A stretch of 64,000 bases of DNA, taken from NCBI RefSeq assembly GCF_017309075.1, contig NZ_JAEMGS010000017.1, positions 20,002 through 84,001 of the forward strand, in the 5' to 3' direction. The stretch is from Motiliproteus sp. SC1-56. GTDB taxonomy: Bacteria; Pseudomonadota; Gammaproteobacteria; Pseudomonadales; Balneatricaceae. A program made the position numbers and the translations under genes. The notes below the pieces were generated by a model. The model did not search any database. It was not told where the DNA came from and saw nothing but the letters and a program-made list of their open reading frames with translations. Within the stretch, counting starts at the first letter, position 1; each line of letters begins with the position of its first letter. Shown one piece after another: positions 1 through 7,822 of this stretch.

Positions 1-36
1 CTCGCCTTCGCCGCTGACCTTGTAATGCAATTTCAT
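1..36 (-). CDS. N-terminal fragment of a protein, possibly an alpha/beta-hydrolase
   Basis: Only the first 12 codons lie in the window, reading leftward off its edge: MKLHYKVSGEGE. An AAGGA-type ribosome site sits upstream of the ATG. This opening resembles the first strand of small alpha/beta-hydrolase esterases of the YbfF kind, in which it is followed by a LLLHG motif, but that part is outside the window. The product call is therefore a guess from twelve residues. Confidence 0.4.
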   Translation of the reverse strand, partial: MKLHYKVSGEGE

Positions 37-86
37 CGCGTCCTTCCTTACCGGTTTTTCAGTTTCCGCGCGCTGTGGAGTGGGCG

Positions 87-95
87 AGTATACCA
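87..95 (-). promoter_or_regulatory. Extended -10 promoter candidate for the leftmost gene
   Basis: On the minus strand the bases read TGG followed by TATACT, an extended -10 (TGn plus five of six matches to TATAAT). It lies about 50 bases upstream of the leftward ATG at position 36. No good -35 box is seen at the usual distance, which fits extended -10 promoters. Confidence 0.4.
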
Positions 96-130
96 GTTCG
101 GCGCAGCAGCCCGGCTGTTCACTATCTGCT

Positions 131-159
131 TTGACTGTTAAAAATAATTGACTTACCAT
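131..159 (+). promoter_or_regulatory. Sigma-70-like promoter candidate upstream of the yitT-like gene
   Basis: TTGACT (131-136) is followed after 17 bases by TACCAT (154-159), a good -35 with a weak -10. A transcript from here would have a leader of about 260 bases before the next convincing gene at 430. Confidence 0.4.
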
Positions 160-429
160 CGGCGCCATTAACGGGAGTCTGTCGAATGCAATGCCTGCTG
201 GAAAAAATGGTCGCTCATTGGGGCTGGTGTTGCTCGGCAGGCTGCCGTTATGTCTCTATCATGCACGGGATCAGCTCGCGCTTTGTCGAAAGCTTTCGAG
301 TCAACAGCCTGCTGGCCCGCACCAACCCTTCTCATCTTTTGCCCCTGAGCCTGGAGTCCCGCTCCAGCGCTGACTGCCGTCGCCTCTGATTCGCAGCAGC
401 AGTAAGTCATTTTTTGCGGGAGTTTTCTA

Positions 430-1032
430 ATGAAACAACAGGTACAGGGCCTGATCGCCCTGGTTGAGGGCTGTTTTCTGGCCGCTCTGGGCGTGGTTTT
501 TCTTCAACAAAGCGGTTTGGTAGGGGGCGGCACCACGGGGCTGGCCCTGCTGGCCGACGGGCTGATTCCCACGCTGAGCTTCGGGCCGCTGTTTTTTCTG
601 ATCAACCTGCCGTTTTACTGGCTGGGCCTGCGCTACCTGGGGCGTGCCCTCATCCTGCGCACCTTTATTTGCGTCACCCTGATGGCGCTGATGACCGAGG
701 GGCTGCAACTGGTCAGGCTGGAGGTGCCTTATCCGTTGCTGAGTGCGGTTATCGCCGGTCTGCTGCTGGCCTTCGGCATGTCGATACTGTTCAAGGCGGG
801 GGGCTCGCTCGGGGGCATCAACATCCTGGGGCTGTTTGCTCAGCAGCGCTTCGGGGTGGCGGCCAGCCGGGTGATTCTGGCTACTGACCTGATGATTATG
901 CTCGGATCGCTGTTGCTCTTTGGCTGGCAGGTGGTGCTGTACTCGGCAGTCTGCGTGACGGTGCTCGGGTTCACCCTCGGTCGCCACTTCAAACCCGCCA
1001 AGCGGGCACCGGTGGAAGCGCGCACCGCCTGA
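430..1032 (+). CDS. YitT family (DUF161) integral membrane protein
   Basis: This 200-residue protein is almost wholly hydrophobic, with about five or six membrane spans and glycine-rich turns (for example LVGGGTTGLA near residue 35 and GGSLGGINI near 123) typical of the membrane part of the YitT/DUF161 family. It ends with a short basic tail (KPAKRAP). Many YitT proteins carry an extra soluble C-terminal domain; this one lacks it, as do other short proteobacterial members. The molecular function of the family is not established. The ATG is preceded by GGGAG at a normal distance. The gene stands alone and converges with the peptidase gene to its right. Confidence 0.75.
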   Translation: MKQQVQGLIALVEGCFLAALGVVFLQQSGLVGGGTTGLALLADGLIPTLSFGPLFFLINLPFYWLGLRYLGRALILRTFICVTLMALMTEGLQLVRLEVPYPLLSAVIAGLLLAFGMSILFKAGGSLGGINILGLFAQQRFGVAASRVILATDLMIMLGSLLLFGWQVVLYSAVCVTVLGFTLGRHFKPAKRAPVEARTA

Positions 1033-1072
1033 CCGTCCAGCGCCGGCGGTGCGGTGGCGCATCGATGGCCGT

Positions 1073-1921
1073 CTACTGTGCCTCGTCTTCCATGAAGAGA
1101 CGGGGGTCGACCCGGGCGTCGTTGAGGCTCACTCCCCAGTGCAGGTGCGGGCCGGTGGCGCGACCGCTGCTGCCCACGGTACCCAGGGTGTCGCCGGTAT
1201 CGAGCTCGTCGCCAACGGTTACGCTGATCTCCTCCATGTGGCAGTACATGGTGGTCAGCCCCAGGCCGTGATCGAGGATCACGGTGCGGCCGTTGAAAAA
1301 GTAATCGCCGGTGGCCACTACCCGTCCCGGGGCGGGGGCCTTGATGGGGGTCCCCCGGGGCGCGGCGATATCCAGCCCGCTGTGGGGCCGGCGCGGCTGG
1401 TCGTTGAAGAACCGGCGCAGGCCGAAGGGGCTGCTATAGGGGCCTTCGGTCGGCTTTTCCAGCCGGGTCACCGGTGCGGCGCTGGGTGACCAGCTCTCCA
1501 GCGCCTGCAGGATTTCCACCTTCTCACGTTGAATTCGCTCCAGGTCGAGCGGGGTCGGATTGACCTGGCGCTTGTTCTTCAGGGTGATCCGCTGCTCTTT
1601 GTAGGTCTTGGGCTCCACGTTGATGGCCACCTCTTCGCCTTCCACCCAGATCTGGGTCGTGCCCGGTTGAAGGGAGAGGGGCAGTCCGATCAAGGCCACC
1701 CAGGGCGCCTGTTCCGCGTATTCAGTCTGCTCTGAGGGGACGACCATGACCGGGTGGTCCTGAAAACGCACGTCGGGCCGCTGCTCAGCCTGGGTGTTGT
1801 CGAGGGGGAGGTGCATTACCCCGCCGGGGACCGGCGCGTGGGTCGGCAGCTCCAGTGCTGCCGCGGGCCAGGCCAGCAGGGCGAGCAGGGGGAGGGGGAG
1901 AACGTTGAGCAATCGGGTCAT
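1073..1921 (-). CDS. M23-family (LytM) peptidoglycan endopeptidase, secreted
   Basis: The predicted 282-residue protein starts with a signal peptide ([20 protein letters not shown], cut near AALE). After a beta-rich N-terminal domain it has a C-terminal M23 domain with all four expected zinc ligands or catalytic residues: H180 and D184 in HSGLD, and H259 and H261 in the HLHWG motif. M23 enzymes cut peptide cross-links in the cell wall or act as regulators of amidases; with an intact metal site this one is likely active in the periplasm. I chose the ATG at 1921, which overlaps the xseA stop codon by ATGA, because it gives a clean signal peptide; the open frame continues farther upstream without a sensible start. 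It is probably co-transcribed with and translationally coupled to xseA. Confidence 0.85.
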   Translation of the reverse strand: MTRLLNVLPLPLLALLAWPAAALELPTHAPVPGGVMHLPLDNTQAEQRPDVRFQDHPVMVVPSEQTEYAEQAPWVALIGLPLSLQPGTTQIWVEGEEVAINVEPKTYKEQRITLKNKRQVNPTPLDLERIQREKVEILQALESWSPSAAPVTRLEKPTEGPYSSPFGLRRFFNDQPRRPHSGLDIAAPRGTPIKAPAPGRVVATGDYFFNGRTVILDHGLGLTTMYCHMEEISVTVGDELDTGDTLGTVGSSGRATGPHLHWGVSLNDARVDPRLFMEDEAQ

Positions 1922-3270
1922 GGGTTGGGCTCCTTGCTGAGCGGCTGGCAGGTGGTCACGCGGCAGGCCAGAGAACCGCGGGCGAGGCGGGCGGTGATCT
2001 GATCCCCGGGGGCGACCTGTTCGCAATCACGCACCACGTTCCCCTCGGCATCGCGGACGATGGCGTAGCCGCGGTCAAGGGTCGCCAGGGGGCTGACGGC
2101 GTTCAGCGCCTGGGCCTGGGCCGCGAGTCGCAGCCGCAGCCGTTCGAGGCGGTGGACCTGGCTGGCCTGCAGGCGTTCTTCCAGCTCTCGCCGCCGGGCT
2201 TGCAACTGCTGCACGCGACCTACAGGCAGACAGCGTAGCAGGCGCGCTTGCAGCTGGGACAGCCGCTGGCGCTGCTGGTTCTGCTGTTGCCGGGCCAGGC
2301 GCTTGAGTCGCAGTTCCAGGTTGTCCAGGCGCTGTGCCTGTTCCTGCAACCGCTGTCCCGGGTGTCGGAGCCGCTGGCGCAACCCCCGCAGTTGCTGGTG
2401 GCGCAGCCGCGCCTGCTGCTGCCAGCGACCGAGCAGCCGCGCCTCCAGGGCCTGGAACTGTTGCAGCCAGTGGCTGGCGTCGGGGCTGACCAGCTCGGCG
2501 GCGGCGGAAGGGGTTGGGGCGCGCAGGTCGGCGACAAAGTCGCTGATGCCAAAATCCACCTCGTGCCCCACGGCGCTGACCACGGGAATCTTGCTGGCAT
2601 GAACTGCCCGCGCGACCCCTTCGTCGTTGAACGGCCACAGGTCTTCCAGCGAGCCGCCGCCACGGGTGAAGATCAACACGTCGCAGCGCCGGTCGCGGTT
2701 GGCCAGCGCCAGCGCCCGAATCAGCTGGGCGGGGGCTTCTTCTCCCTGCACCGCGCTGGGATAGAGGGTGACCGGCAGGGCGGGAAAGCGGCGCCGCAGG
2801 ACGCTCAGTACATCACGCAGAGCGGCCCCGGTGGGCGAGGTGATTACCCCCAGGTGCTGGGGCAGTTTCGGCAGCGGGCGCTTGTGGGCCGGGTCGAATA
2901 GCCCCTCGTTTTGCAGCTTGGTCTTGAGCTGCTCGAACGCCGCCTGCAGGGCGCCCGCGCCGGCCTCTTCGAGATAGTCGCCGATCAGCTGGAACTCGCC
3001 GCGCCCCTCGTAGAGGCTGACCTTGGCCCGCAGGCGCACCTGGTCGCCGTTTTGTGGGCGGTACTTGAGGAAGCGGTTACGGTTGCGAAAGAGGGCGCAG
3101 CGAACCTGGGCCAGACTGTCCTTGAGGGTGAAGTACCAGTGCCCGGAGCTGGGGCAGGCAAAGTTGGAGATCTCCCCCTCGACTTCGAGCATGCCAAACC
3201 CTTGTTCCAGCAGTTGGCGGGCTTCGCGGTTGAGCTGGCTGACGCTGATGGGTTGACTACTGACCGGCAC
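1918..3270 (-). CDS. xseA: Exodeoxyribonuclease VII large subunit
   Basis: The protein (450 residues from the start chosen) begins with the OB-fold DNA-binding domain ([10 protein letters not shown]...VEGEISNF...HWYFTLKD), then the catalytic core with [11 protein letters not shown] and the [24 protein letters not shown] region, then a long Arg/Gln-rich coiled-coil stretch and a C-terminal RGYAIV segment. With XseB it forms exonuclease VII, which degrades single-stranded DNA. Length fits the family (about 450). The start is a GTG at 3270 with GAGGAG six bases upstream; an ATG-type start 14 codons earlier lacks such a site. xseB is not in the window. The downstream peptidase gene overlaps by four bases. 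Confidence 0.95.
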   Translation of the reverse strand: MPVSSQPISVSQLNREARQLLEQGFGMLEVEGEISNFACPSSGHWYFTLKDSLAQVRCALFRNRNRFLKYRPQNGDQVRLRAKVSLYEGRGEFQLIGDYLEEAGAGALQAAFEQLKTKLQNEGLFDPAHKRPLPKLPQHLGVITSPTGAALRDVLSVLRRRFPALPVTLYPSAVQGEEAPAQLIRALALANRDRRCDVLIFTRGGGSLEDLWPFNDEGVARAVHASKIPVVSAVGHEVDFGISDFVADLRAPTPSAAAELVSPDASHWLQQFQALEARLLGRWQQQARLRHQQLRGLRQRLRHPGQRLQEQAQRLDNLELRLKRLARQQQNQQRQRLSQLQARLLRCLPVGRVQQLQARRRELEERLQASQVHRLERLRLRLAAQAQALNAVSPLATLDRGYAIVRDAEGNVVRDCEQVAPGDQITARLARGSLACRVTTCQPLSKEPNP

Positions 3271-3325
3271 GAAAAGCTCCTCGACGAATAGGGTGGGGCC
3301 AGTGTACCCCACGGGAGCGCGGGCT

Positions 3326-3934
3326 TCAGCCGCCGGGACCCGGAATTCGGTAGCGAAAGCTCAGGTTGATCCGTGGGGCCAATTGGCGGCGGCTCTTGGG
3401 AATGGCGTGCAGCCAGTGATGTTGGGTTGCCCCGGCCATGATCAGCAGGTCACCGCTGTTAAGCTCCAGCTGCAGCTTGTGTTCGGGTAGGTCGCGGTGG
3501 CGCAGGCTGAAGCGGCGGGATTGGCCCAGGCTGAGCGAGGCAATAACCGGCCTCGGCCCCAGGCTCTGTTCGTTGTCCCGGTGCCAGCCAACCCCGTCGC
3601 TGCCGTTGCGGTAGTAATTGATCAGCACGCTGTTGAAAGGGGTTTCGCAGGCCGCGCTGACCCGTTCTCGCAATGCCTGCAGTTCGTCGAACCAGGGTTC
3701 AGGCGACAGGTCGAGACCGGAGTAACGGTAGTCGGTGCCCGGGTCGCCATACCAGGCCTGCAGGCGGGGAACCGCCACGGGGCGGCCGAACAGAGTGATT
3801 TCATCCCGGCGCCAAGCCACCTTATTCTCGAGCGCTTGAAAAAAATGCTCGGCCTCATCGGTGCCGAGAAAGCCGCGGGCGTAATAGAGTTCGGCGTCGG
3901 GTAGGGCCAGGAGTTGCAGCCGTTCATCCTTCAT
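3326..3934 (-). CDS. AlkB-like Fe(II)/2-oxoglutarate-dependent dioxygenase
   Basis: This 202-residue protein has the jelly-roll dioxygenase iron site: H118 and D120 in WHRDNE, H176 in WLHAIP, and the 2-oxoglutarate-binding arginines R188 and R194 around INLSFR. The layout, with short N-terminal lid and [15 protein letters not shown], is closest to the AlkB/ALKBH2-3 group that removes methyl lesions from DNA or RNA bases. It is similar in length to E. coli AlkB. It lies 55 bases beyond xseA on the same strand, so a loose DNA-repair grouping is possible. A direct demethylation role is inferred from the family. Confidence 0.88.
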   Translation of the reverse strand: MKDERLQLLALPDAELYYARGFLGTDEAEHFFQALENKVAWRRDEITLFGRPVAVPRLQAWYGDPGTDYRYSGLDLSPEPWFDELQALRERVSAACETPFNSVLINYYRNGSDGVGWHRDNEQSLGPRPVIASLSLGQSRRFSLRHRDLPEHKLQLELNSGDLLIMAGATQHHWLHAIPKSRRQLAPRINLSFRYRIPGPGG

Positions 3935-4130
3935 GGCGTATCTCCTGCAGTCCTATGGCGGGTGTGGAGGAAAGGGGGCAAAGGGTCTTTGCAGTCTAAC
4001 GCGGGCCGGCGCCGGGTGGACAGGCCCTGGGCGAGTTGTGTTCGCCGCGGCTTTGTACTATTCCCACAGGACAAAGCGCAAACGGGAAGCACGTCCCCCG
4101 CGTAACAGTGGCCGAACGAGGAGTGACGGG

Positions 4131-4475
4131 ATGAGTAATTTGGATCAGCAGCAGTGTGAAGCCTGCCGGGCGGATGCGCCACGCGTCGAGGAGGACGAGG
4201 CGCGGGAGTTGATCAAAGCGATTCCGCAGTGGCAGATCGTCGAGATGCAGGGGGTGCCGCGGCTGGTACGCCGTTTCAGTTTCAAGAACTTTGCCCAGGC
4301 CCTGGGGTTCACCAATCGCGTCGGCGAAATGGCGGAAAGCCAGCAGCACCATCCCGATCTCATCACCCGCTGGGGTGAGGTGGAGGTCCACTGGTGGACC
4401 CACAAGATCAAAGGGCTGCACCGGAACGACTTTATCTGTGCCGCGCGTTGCGAACGCTTGTACGAGGGTGATTGA
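4131..4475 (+). CDS. phhB: Pterin-4a-carbinolamine dehydratase
   Basis: This 114-residue protein matches the whole small family. It shows the catalytic HHPD cluster (H73, H74) and H91 in the WTHKIKGL motif. The enzyme dehydrates 4a-hydroxytetrahydrobiopterin, regenerating the cofactor of phenylalanine hydroxylase; in bacteria it can also act with other pterins. No phenylalanine hydroxylase gene (phhA) is adjacent, so the partner must lie elsewhere or the protein has a stand-alone role. The ATG at 4131 has GAGGAG eight bases upstream; the open frame starting farther left has no such support. Confidence 0.9.
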   Translation: MSNLDQQQCEACRADAPRVEEDEARELIKAIPQWQIVEMQGVPRLVRRFSFKNFAQALGFTNRVGEMAESQQHHPDLITRWGEVEVHWWTHKIKGLHRNDFICAARCERLYEGD

Positions 4476-4565
4476 ACGGGTGTTTCCAGGCTTGTAAGTT
4501 GTTAGTATGCGGTGATATTTTGTTTTTTTGGGCGCAAGGCCCGCCGCATCGAGACGTTGAATTAT

Positions 4566-5420
4566 ATGGAACCCAGGTACCGACTGGTCATCGCCTGCCC
4601 CGACCGGGTGGGCATTGTCGCCATGGTGAGTAACTTTATCTCCAGCCACGGCGGCTCCATCACCGAAGCCAGCCAGCATTCGGACAGCAGCACCGGCTGG
4701 TTTTTCATGCGTTATGAAATCAACGCCGCCAGCCTGGCGTTTTCTTTGGAAGAGTTGCGCAGCGGGTTCGAGCCTATTGCCCAGTCCTTCAACATGGAGT
4801 GGCGGCTGGAGAATGTCGCCCGCCCCAAGCGGGTCATGTTGATGGCCAGCCGCGAGGCACACTGCTTGGCGGATCTGCTCTATCGCTACCACAGCGGGGA
4901 ACTCCACTGCGAGATCCCGTGCGTGGTCTCCAATCATGACGACTTACGTCGCATGGTGGAATGGCACGGTATCCCCTATCATCACGTGCCCGTAAGTCGC
5001 GAGCGCAAGGCCGAGGCGTTTGCCGAGGTGAGGCGACTGGTGGAGGAGAACGAGATCGACACCATCGTTCTGGCCCGCTACATGCAGATTCTGCCGCCGG
5101 ACCTGTGTCAGGCCTACGCGCATCGGGTGATCAATATTCACCACAGCTTTCTGCCCTCGTTTGCCGGCGCCCGCCCTTACCACCAGGCTCACGAGCGGGG
5201 CGTGAAGCTCATCGGTGCCACCTGCCATTACGTTACCGAGGACCTGGATGCCGGTCCCATCATTGATCAGGACGTAATGCGCATCAGCCATACCGACGAA
5301 ATCGAGGATATGGTTCGTCTTGGACGGGACGTGGAGAAGATGGTGCTGGCCCGGGGCCTGCGCTGGCACCTTGAGGACCGGATTCTGGTACACGGCAATA
5401 AGACGGTGGTTTTCAACTGA
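4566..5420 (+). CDS. purU: Formyltetrahydrofolate deformylase
   Basis: The 284-residue protein has an N-terminal ACT domain (residues 5-80) and a C-terminal formyltransferase-fold domain. The catalytic triad is intact: N190 and H192 in INIHHSFLP and D228 in EDLDAGP. It hydrolyses 10-formyltetrahydrofolate to formate and tetrahydrofolate, balancing one-carbon pools and supplying formate for purine synthesis. The ATG at 4566 fits the family N-terminus; an earlier in-frame start at 4512 would add 18 unlike residues. The ribosome site is weak. It follows phhB by 90 bases on the same strand. Confidence 0.93.
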   Translation: MEPRYRLVIACPDRVGIVAMVSNFISSHGGSITEASQHSDSSTGWFFMRYEINAASLAFSLEELRSGFEPIAQSFNMEWRLENVARPKRVMLMASREAHCLADLLYRYHSGELHCEIPCVVSNHDDLRRMVEWHGIPYHHVPVSRERKAEAFAEVRRLVEENEIDTIVLARYMQILPPDLCQAYAHRVINIHHSFLPSFAGARPYHQAHERGVKLIGATCHYVTEDLDAGPIIDQDVMRISHTDEIEDMVRLGRDVEKMVLARGLRWHLEDRILVHGNKTVVFN

Positions 5421-5463
5421 GCCGTCGCCGTGCACATAACTGTTGCGAGTAAGGAGTAACTCT

Positions 5464-5874
5464 ATGTTGAGATCGGTGAAAGTACAGGATTACATGACCA
5501 CCAAGCTGGTCACCTTCAAGCCCGATACCGACCTCTTTGAAGCGATCAACCGCCTGGCTGATTCCAACATCTCCGGGGCACCGGTGGTGGACGAGCGCGG
5601 CGCGCTGATCGGGATGATGTCGGAGGTGGACTGCCTCAAGAGCATTCTGCGCTACACCTATCACAACGAGGAGATGGGCGGCAAAGTCGGCGACTTCATG
5701 ACCACCGACGTCGAGACGATCGCCCACGACGCCGACATCATTGCCCTGTCCGAGCAGTTTATCGCCGGCAAGCGGCGGCGTCTGCCGGTCATGAACGGCG
5801 GTAAGCTGGTGGGGCAGATCAGCCGCAAGGACGTGCTGCGGGCAGTCAAGGATTTCGTCGATTCCAAGTCCTGA
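5464..5874 (+). CDS. Tandem CBS-domain protein
   Basis: This 136-residue protein consists of two CBS domains. The first spans about residues 8-60 (VQDYMTTKLVTF...GAPVVDERGALIGMMSEVD), the second about 75-132 (VGDFMTTDVETI...RRLPVMNGGKLVGQISRKDVL). Such Bateman modules bind adenosine nucleotides and act as regulators; no catalytic domain is attached here, so its partner is unknown. The ATG has GGAG eight bases upstream. A strong terminator follows at 5954-5996. Confidence 0.88.
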   Translation: MLRSVKVQDYMTTKLVTFKPDTDLFEAINRLADSNISGAPVVDERGALIGMMSEVDCLKSILRYTYHNEEMGGKVGDFMTTDVETIAHDADIIALSEQFIAGKRRRLPVMNGGKLVGQISRKDVLRAVKDFVDSKS

Positions 5875-5953
5875 TCCCGGGTAGGGTTCTTCCCGACGCG
5901 CACGCTGTAAAAGAAGGGGAGATTTAGCTTCTCTTTCTGCATCCCTGTTTTGA

Positions 5954-5996
5954 CGCTCCGCGCCACGGCTACTTGCCGTGGTGTGGAGCGTTTTTT
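5954..5996 (+). terminator. Rho-independent terminator after the CBS gene
   Basis: The arms CGCTCC..GCCACGGC and GCCGTGG..GGAGCG form a long stem with a small loop (TACTT), followed directly by six T. It lies 80 bases beyond the CBS stop codon. The rest of the gap 5875-6183 holds no gene I can support. Confidence 0.9.
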
Positions 5997-6183
5997 CTTC
6001 TGGATACCGTCCAAAGGGTGATCTTAAGCCCGTTTTACAGGCTTTTCTCGCCCTTGGAACTTGAGCTCTGGGCCGCCGGTTGCGCCGATTTGAGTGACCT
6101 GGAGCAGGCAGGCTCACGGGCTTTTGTGTTAAGCTGCTCAGCAATGTTTCGACGTCGTTTTTCGGCTTCCAGAGTGCGCGACC

Positions 6184-7056
6184 ATGAGCGGATTGTTTCC
6201 GGAACCTCCCGTCCTTTTCTACCCCTCCATCGCTCAACGCTACGGCGCTGAGGAGGCGATTTTGCTGGCTATTTATGACCAGTACGCACGGCACCATGGC
6301 GACCGGGATGAGACGGGGTGCTATTTTATCGCCCGTCGCAACGAGTGGCTGGCGTTGGCTCCTTTCTGGGAGGAGGATCAACTGGCCCAGATCACCAATA
6401 GCCTGGTTTCCCAGCAGGTGCTTGAGGCCGAGTTCCGGCCTAACGGCAGCATCCGGATTCAGCTGCCGGCAGCTTCTGGTAAGACCCAGGGCACCGAGAG
6501 GGTCCTCACAGAACCGGAGGAGGAACCGGCACCAGCGTCGCGCCCTAGCCTGGCACCCCCTGCGCCGCAAATACCGCGCTCCATGCCGGCACCGCGGGTG
6601 GTGGTCGGCAGCGGCCTGCCTCGGGGGCCGGCCCCCAGTTTTGGCGGCAGTACCGGCTGGCGGCGCCCCAAGGATGATCTGGAGCACCTGTTCGAGAGCC
6701 GCGAGCGCCAGAACCGCTTGCTGCAGGAAATTACCCTGGAGTGGCGTCCCAGCGAAACCACTTACCAGTTGCTGGGTAAGCGCAATATTCCCGTGGAGTT
6801 TATCGACGACTGCATCGATGAGTTCATCAGCTACTGGATGGAGCGGGGGAGCAAAAAACACACGTGGGATTCGGAGTTTATCAAGCGGGTCAATGTGCAG
6901 TGGGTGAAAGCGCAGAGTCGGCAGGCGCGGGCAGAACGCCAGGGCTGGGAACAACGGGCAGAGGGCAGCGGTGAAAGAGATCAATCAAATAATCGGGCAG
7001 AACGGCGTGAGCGGATTACCGACGCAGTCATGGACATCCACAACACCGACTGGTGA
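6184..7056 (+). CDS. DnaT-like single-strand DNA-binding domain protein
   Basis: The 290-residue protein has three parts: an N-terminal domain (1-95, possibly winged-helix), a Pro/Ala-rich linker (about 100-165), and a C-terminal segment (186-241) that fits the DnaT DNA-binding domain: W187-P189, Y194-LL, NIP-FI, EF-SYW-RG, TW-EF, QW. DnaT of E. coli is a primosome protein that helps load DnaB helicase during restart. The N-terminal half does not resemble DnaT to my eye. It overlaps the next gene, for a lambda P-like protein, by 86 bases. No phage structural or integrase genes are nearby, so this looks like a resident chromosomal pair. Function in helicase loading is inferred. Confidence 0.7.
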   Translation: MSGLFPEPPVLFYPSIAQRYGAEEAILLAIYDQYARHHGDRDETGCYFIARRNEWLALAPFWEEDQLAQITNSLVSQQVLEAEFRPNGSIRIQLPAASGKTQGTERVLTEPEEEPAPASRPSLAPPAPQIPRSMPAPRVVVGSGLPRGPAPSFGGSTGWRRPKDDLEHLFESRERQNRLLQEITLEWRPSETTYQLLGKRNIPVEFIDDCIDEFISYWMERGSKKHTWDSEFIKRVNVQWVKAQSRQARAERQGWEQRAEGSGERDQSNNRAERRERITDAVMDIHNTDW

Positions 7057-7783
7057 GCGCAAGGCAGGGTCCGGGGAGCAGGCTGCCGATCCGATTCCCC
7101 GGGAAACCAAGACCCTGGTCAACATGATCTTTGCCCGCTTTATGACCATCTACGGGCACAAGTTCAAAAGCGCTTTTCAGAGCGAGGAAGAGATCCGCAT
7201 CGCCAAGCGCGAGTGGGCCCTGAGCCTGCGTGGCTTCAGCGAACAGGAGTTGGTGACGGCGGTGAACCGGGCCAAGGAAGAGTTCGTCTGGATGCCCACC
7301 GTGGCCGAGTTTCTCAGCCTGCTGCGCAAGGATCTGCAGGCGTACGGACTGCCCGGGGCGTTGAACGCTTACCAAGAGGCCTGCCGCTACGCCGACCACC
7401 CCCTGCAGCACGACTGGAGCCACCCGGCGGTCTACTTTGCCGGTCGCGAAACCGAGTGGTTCCGTCTGCGTACCGAGGAGAAGTACCGGGTGTTCCCCGA
7501 CTTCGAGCTCAACTACCGTCGCCTCTGCGAGCGGGTCATTGCCGGCGAGGAGCTGGACGTACCCCTGCCGAAGGGGTTGCCGGATCGCTCATCAAATACC
7601 TTGGCCTGCTTCATCAACGATTGGGGCAAGGAGCACGAGCTCAGCGACGAGCAGGCCGCGACCCTGCTCTATTACCTTTTCAAGCCCAAGGGCAGCCCGG
7701 TCCGGGCACATTTCAAGCAGATCTCCGAACAGCGCCTCAAGGAGTGGGGACTCACCCTGAGCCTGCCCGAGGACTACCGTTGA
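6971..7783 (+). CDS. Phage lambda P-like replication protein (possible helicase loader)
   Basis: The 270-residue protein resembles the layout of lambda P as I recall it: a helical block with an AKREWALSL segment (about residues 75-83, compare IRRQWVLAF of P), a following block ending in a P-T-V-AEFLSLL segment (compare PSPGQFVAWC), and a region near 175-190 (RRLCERVIAGEELDVPLP, compare VHMTARINRGEAIPEP). Lambda P binds DnaB and delivers it to the origin. The GTG at 6971 has AGAGGG six bases upstream and lies inside the DnaT-like gene, so the two are translationally coupled. The first 45 residues are poorly conserved in look, so a later start is possible. The homology call is from memory, not a search. 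Confidence 0.65.
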   Translation: MKEINQIIGQNGVSGLPTQSWTSTTPTGERKAGSGEQAADPIPRETKTLVNMIFARFMTIYGHKFKSAFQSEEEIRIAKREWALSLRGFSEQELVTAVNRAKEEFVWMPTVAEFLSLLRKDLQAYGLPGALNAYQEACRYADHPLQHDWSHPAVYFAGRETEWFRLRTEEKYRVFPDFELNYRRLCERVIAGEELDVPLPKGLPDRSSNTLACFINDWGKEHELSDEQAATLLYYLFKPKGSPVRAHFKQISEQRLKEWGLTLSLPEDYR

Positions 7784-7822
7784 GCTTTTTTCAGGCGGCG
7801 AGCTGATCTGTTCGCAGTGGTG

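Larger units (their letters stand above)
37..429. other. Intergenic region between the leftmost gene and the yitT-like gene
   Basis: This 393-base gap carries a divergent promoter pair (87-95 minus, 131-159 plus). Short open frames are present at 186-389 and 191-373, but they have no clear ribosome site, no recognisable domain and overlap each other in different frames, so I do not call them genes. No tRNA or strong terminator is seen. Confidence 0.5.

Noticed and set aside
186..389. Small open frames upstream of the yitT-like gene
   Set aside because: No ribosome site, no domain, and a competing overlapping frame; kept only as a possibility in the leader finding.
5413..6984. A 523-codon minus-strand open frame across the CBS and DnaT-like genes
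   Set aside because: It crosses a strong terminator and two better-supported genes, and its product looks like random low-complexity sequence.
6184..7783. A prophage around the DnaT/P-like pair
   Set aside because: No integrase, repressor, structural genes or attachment repeats are seen; flanking genes are housekeeping.
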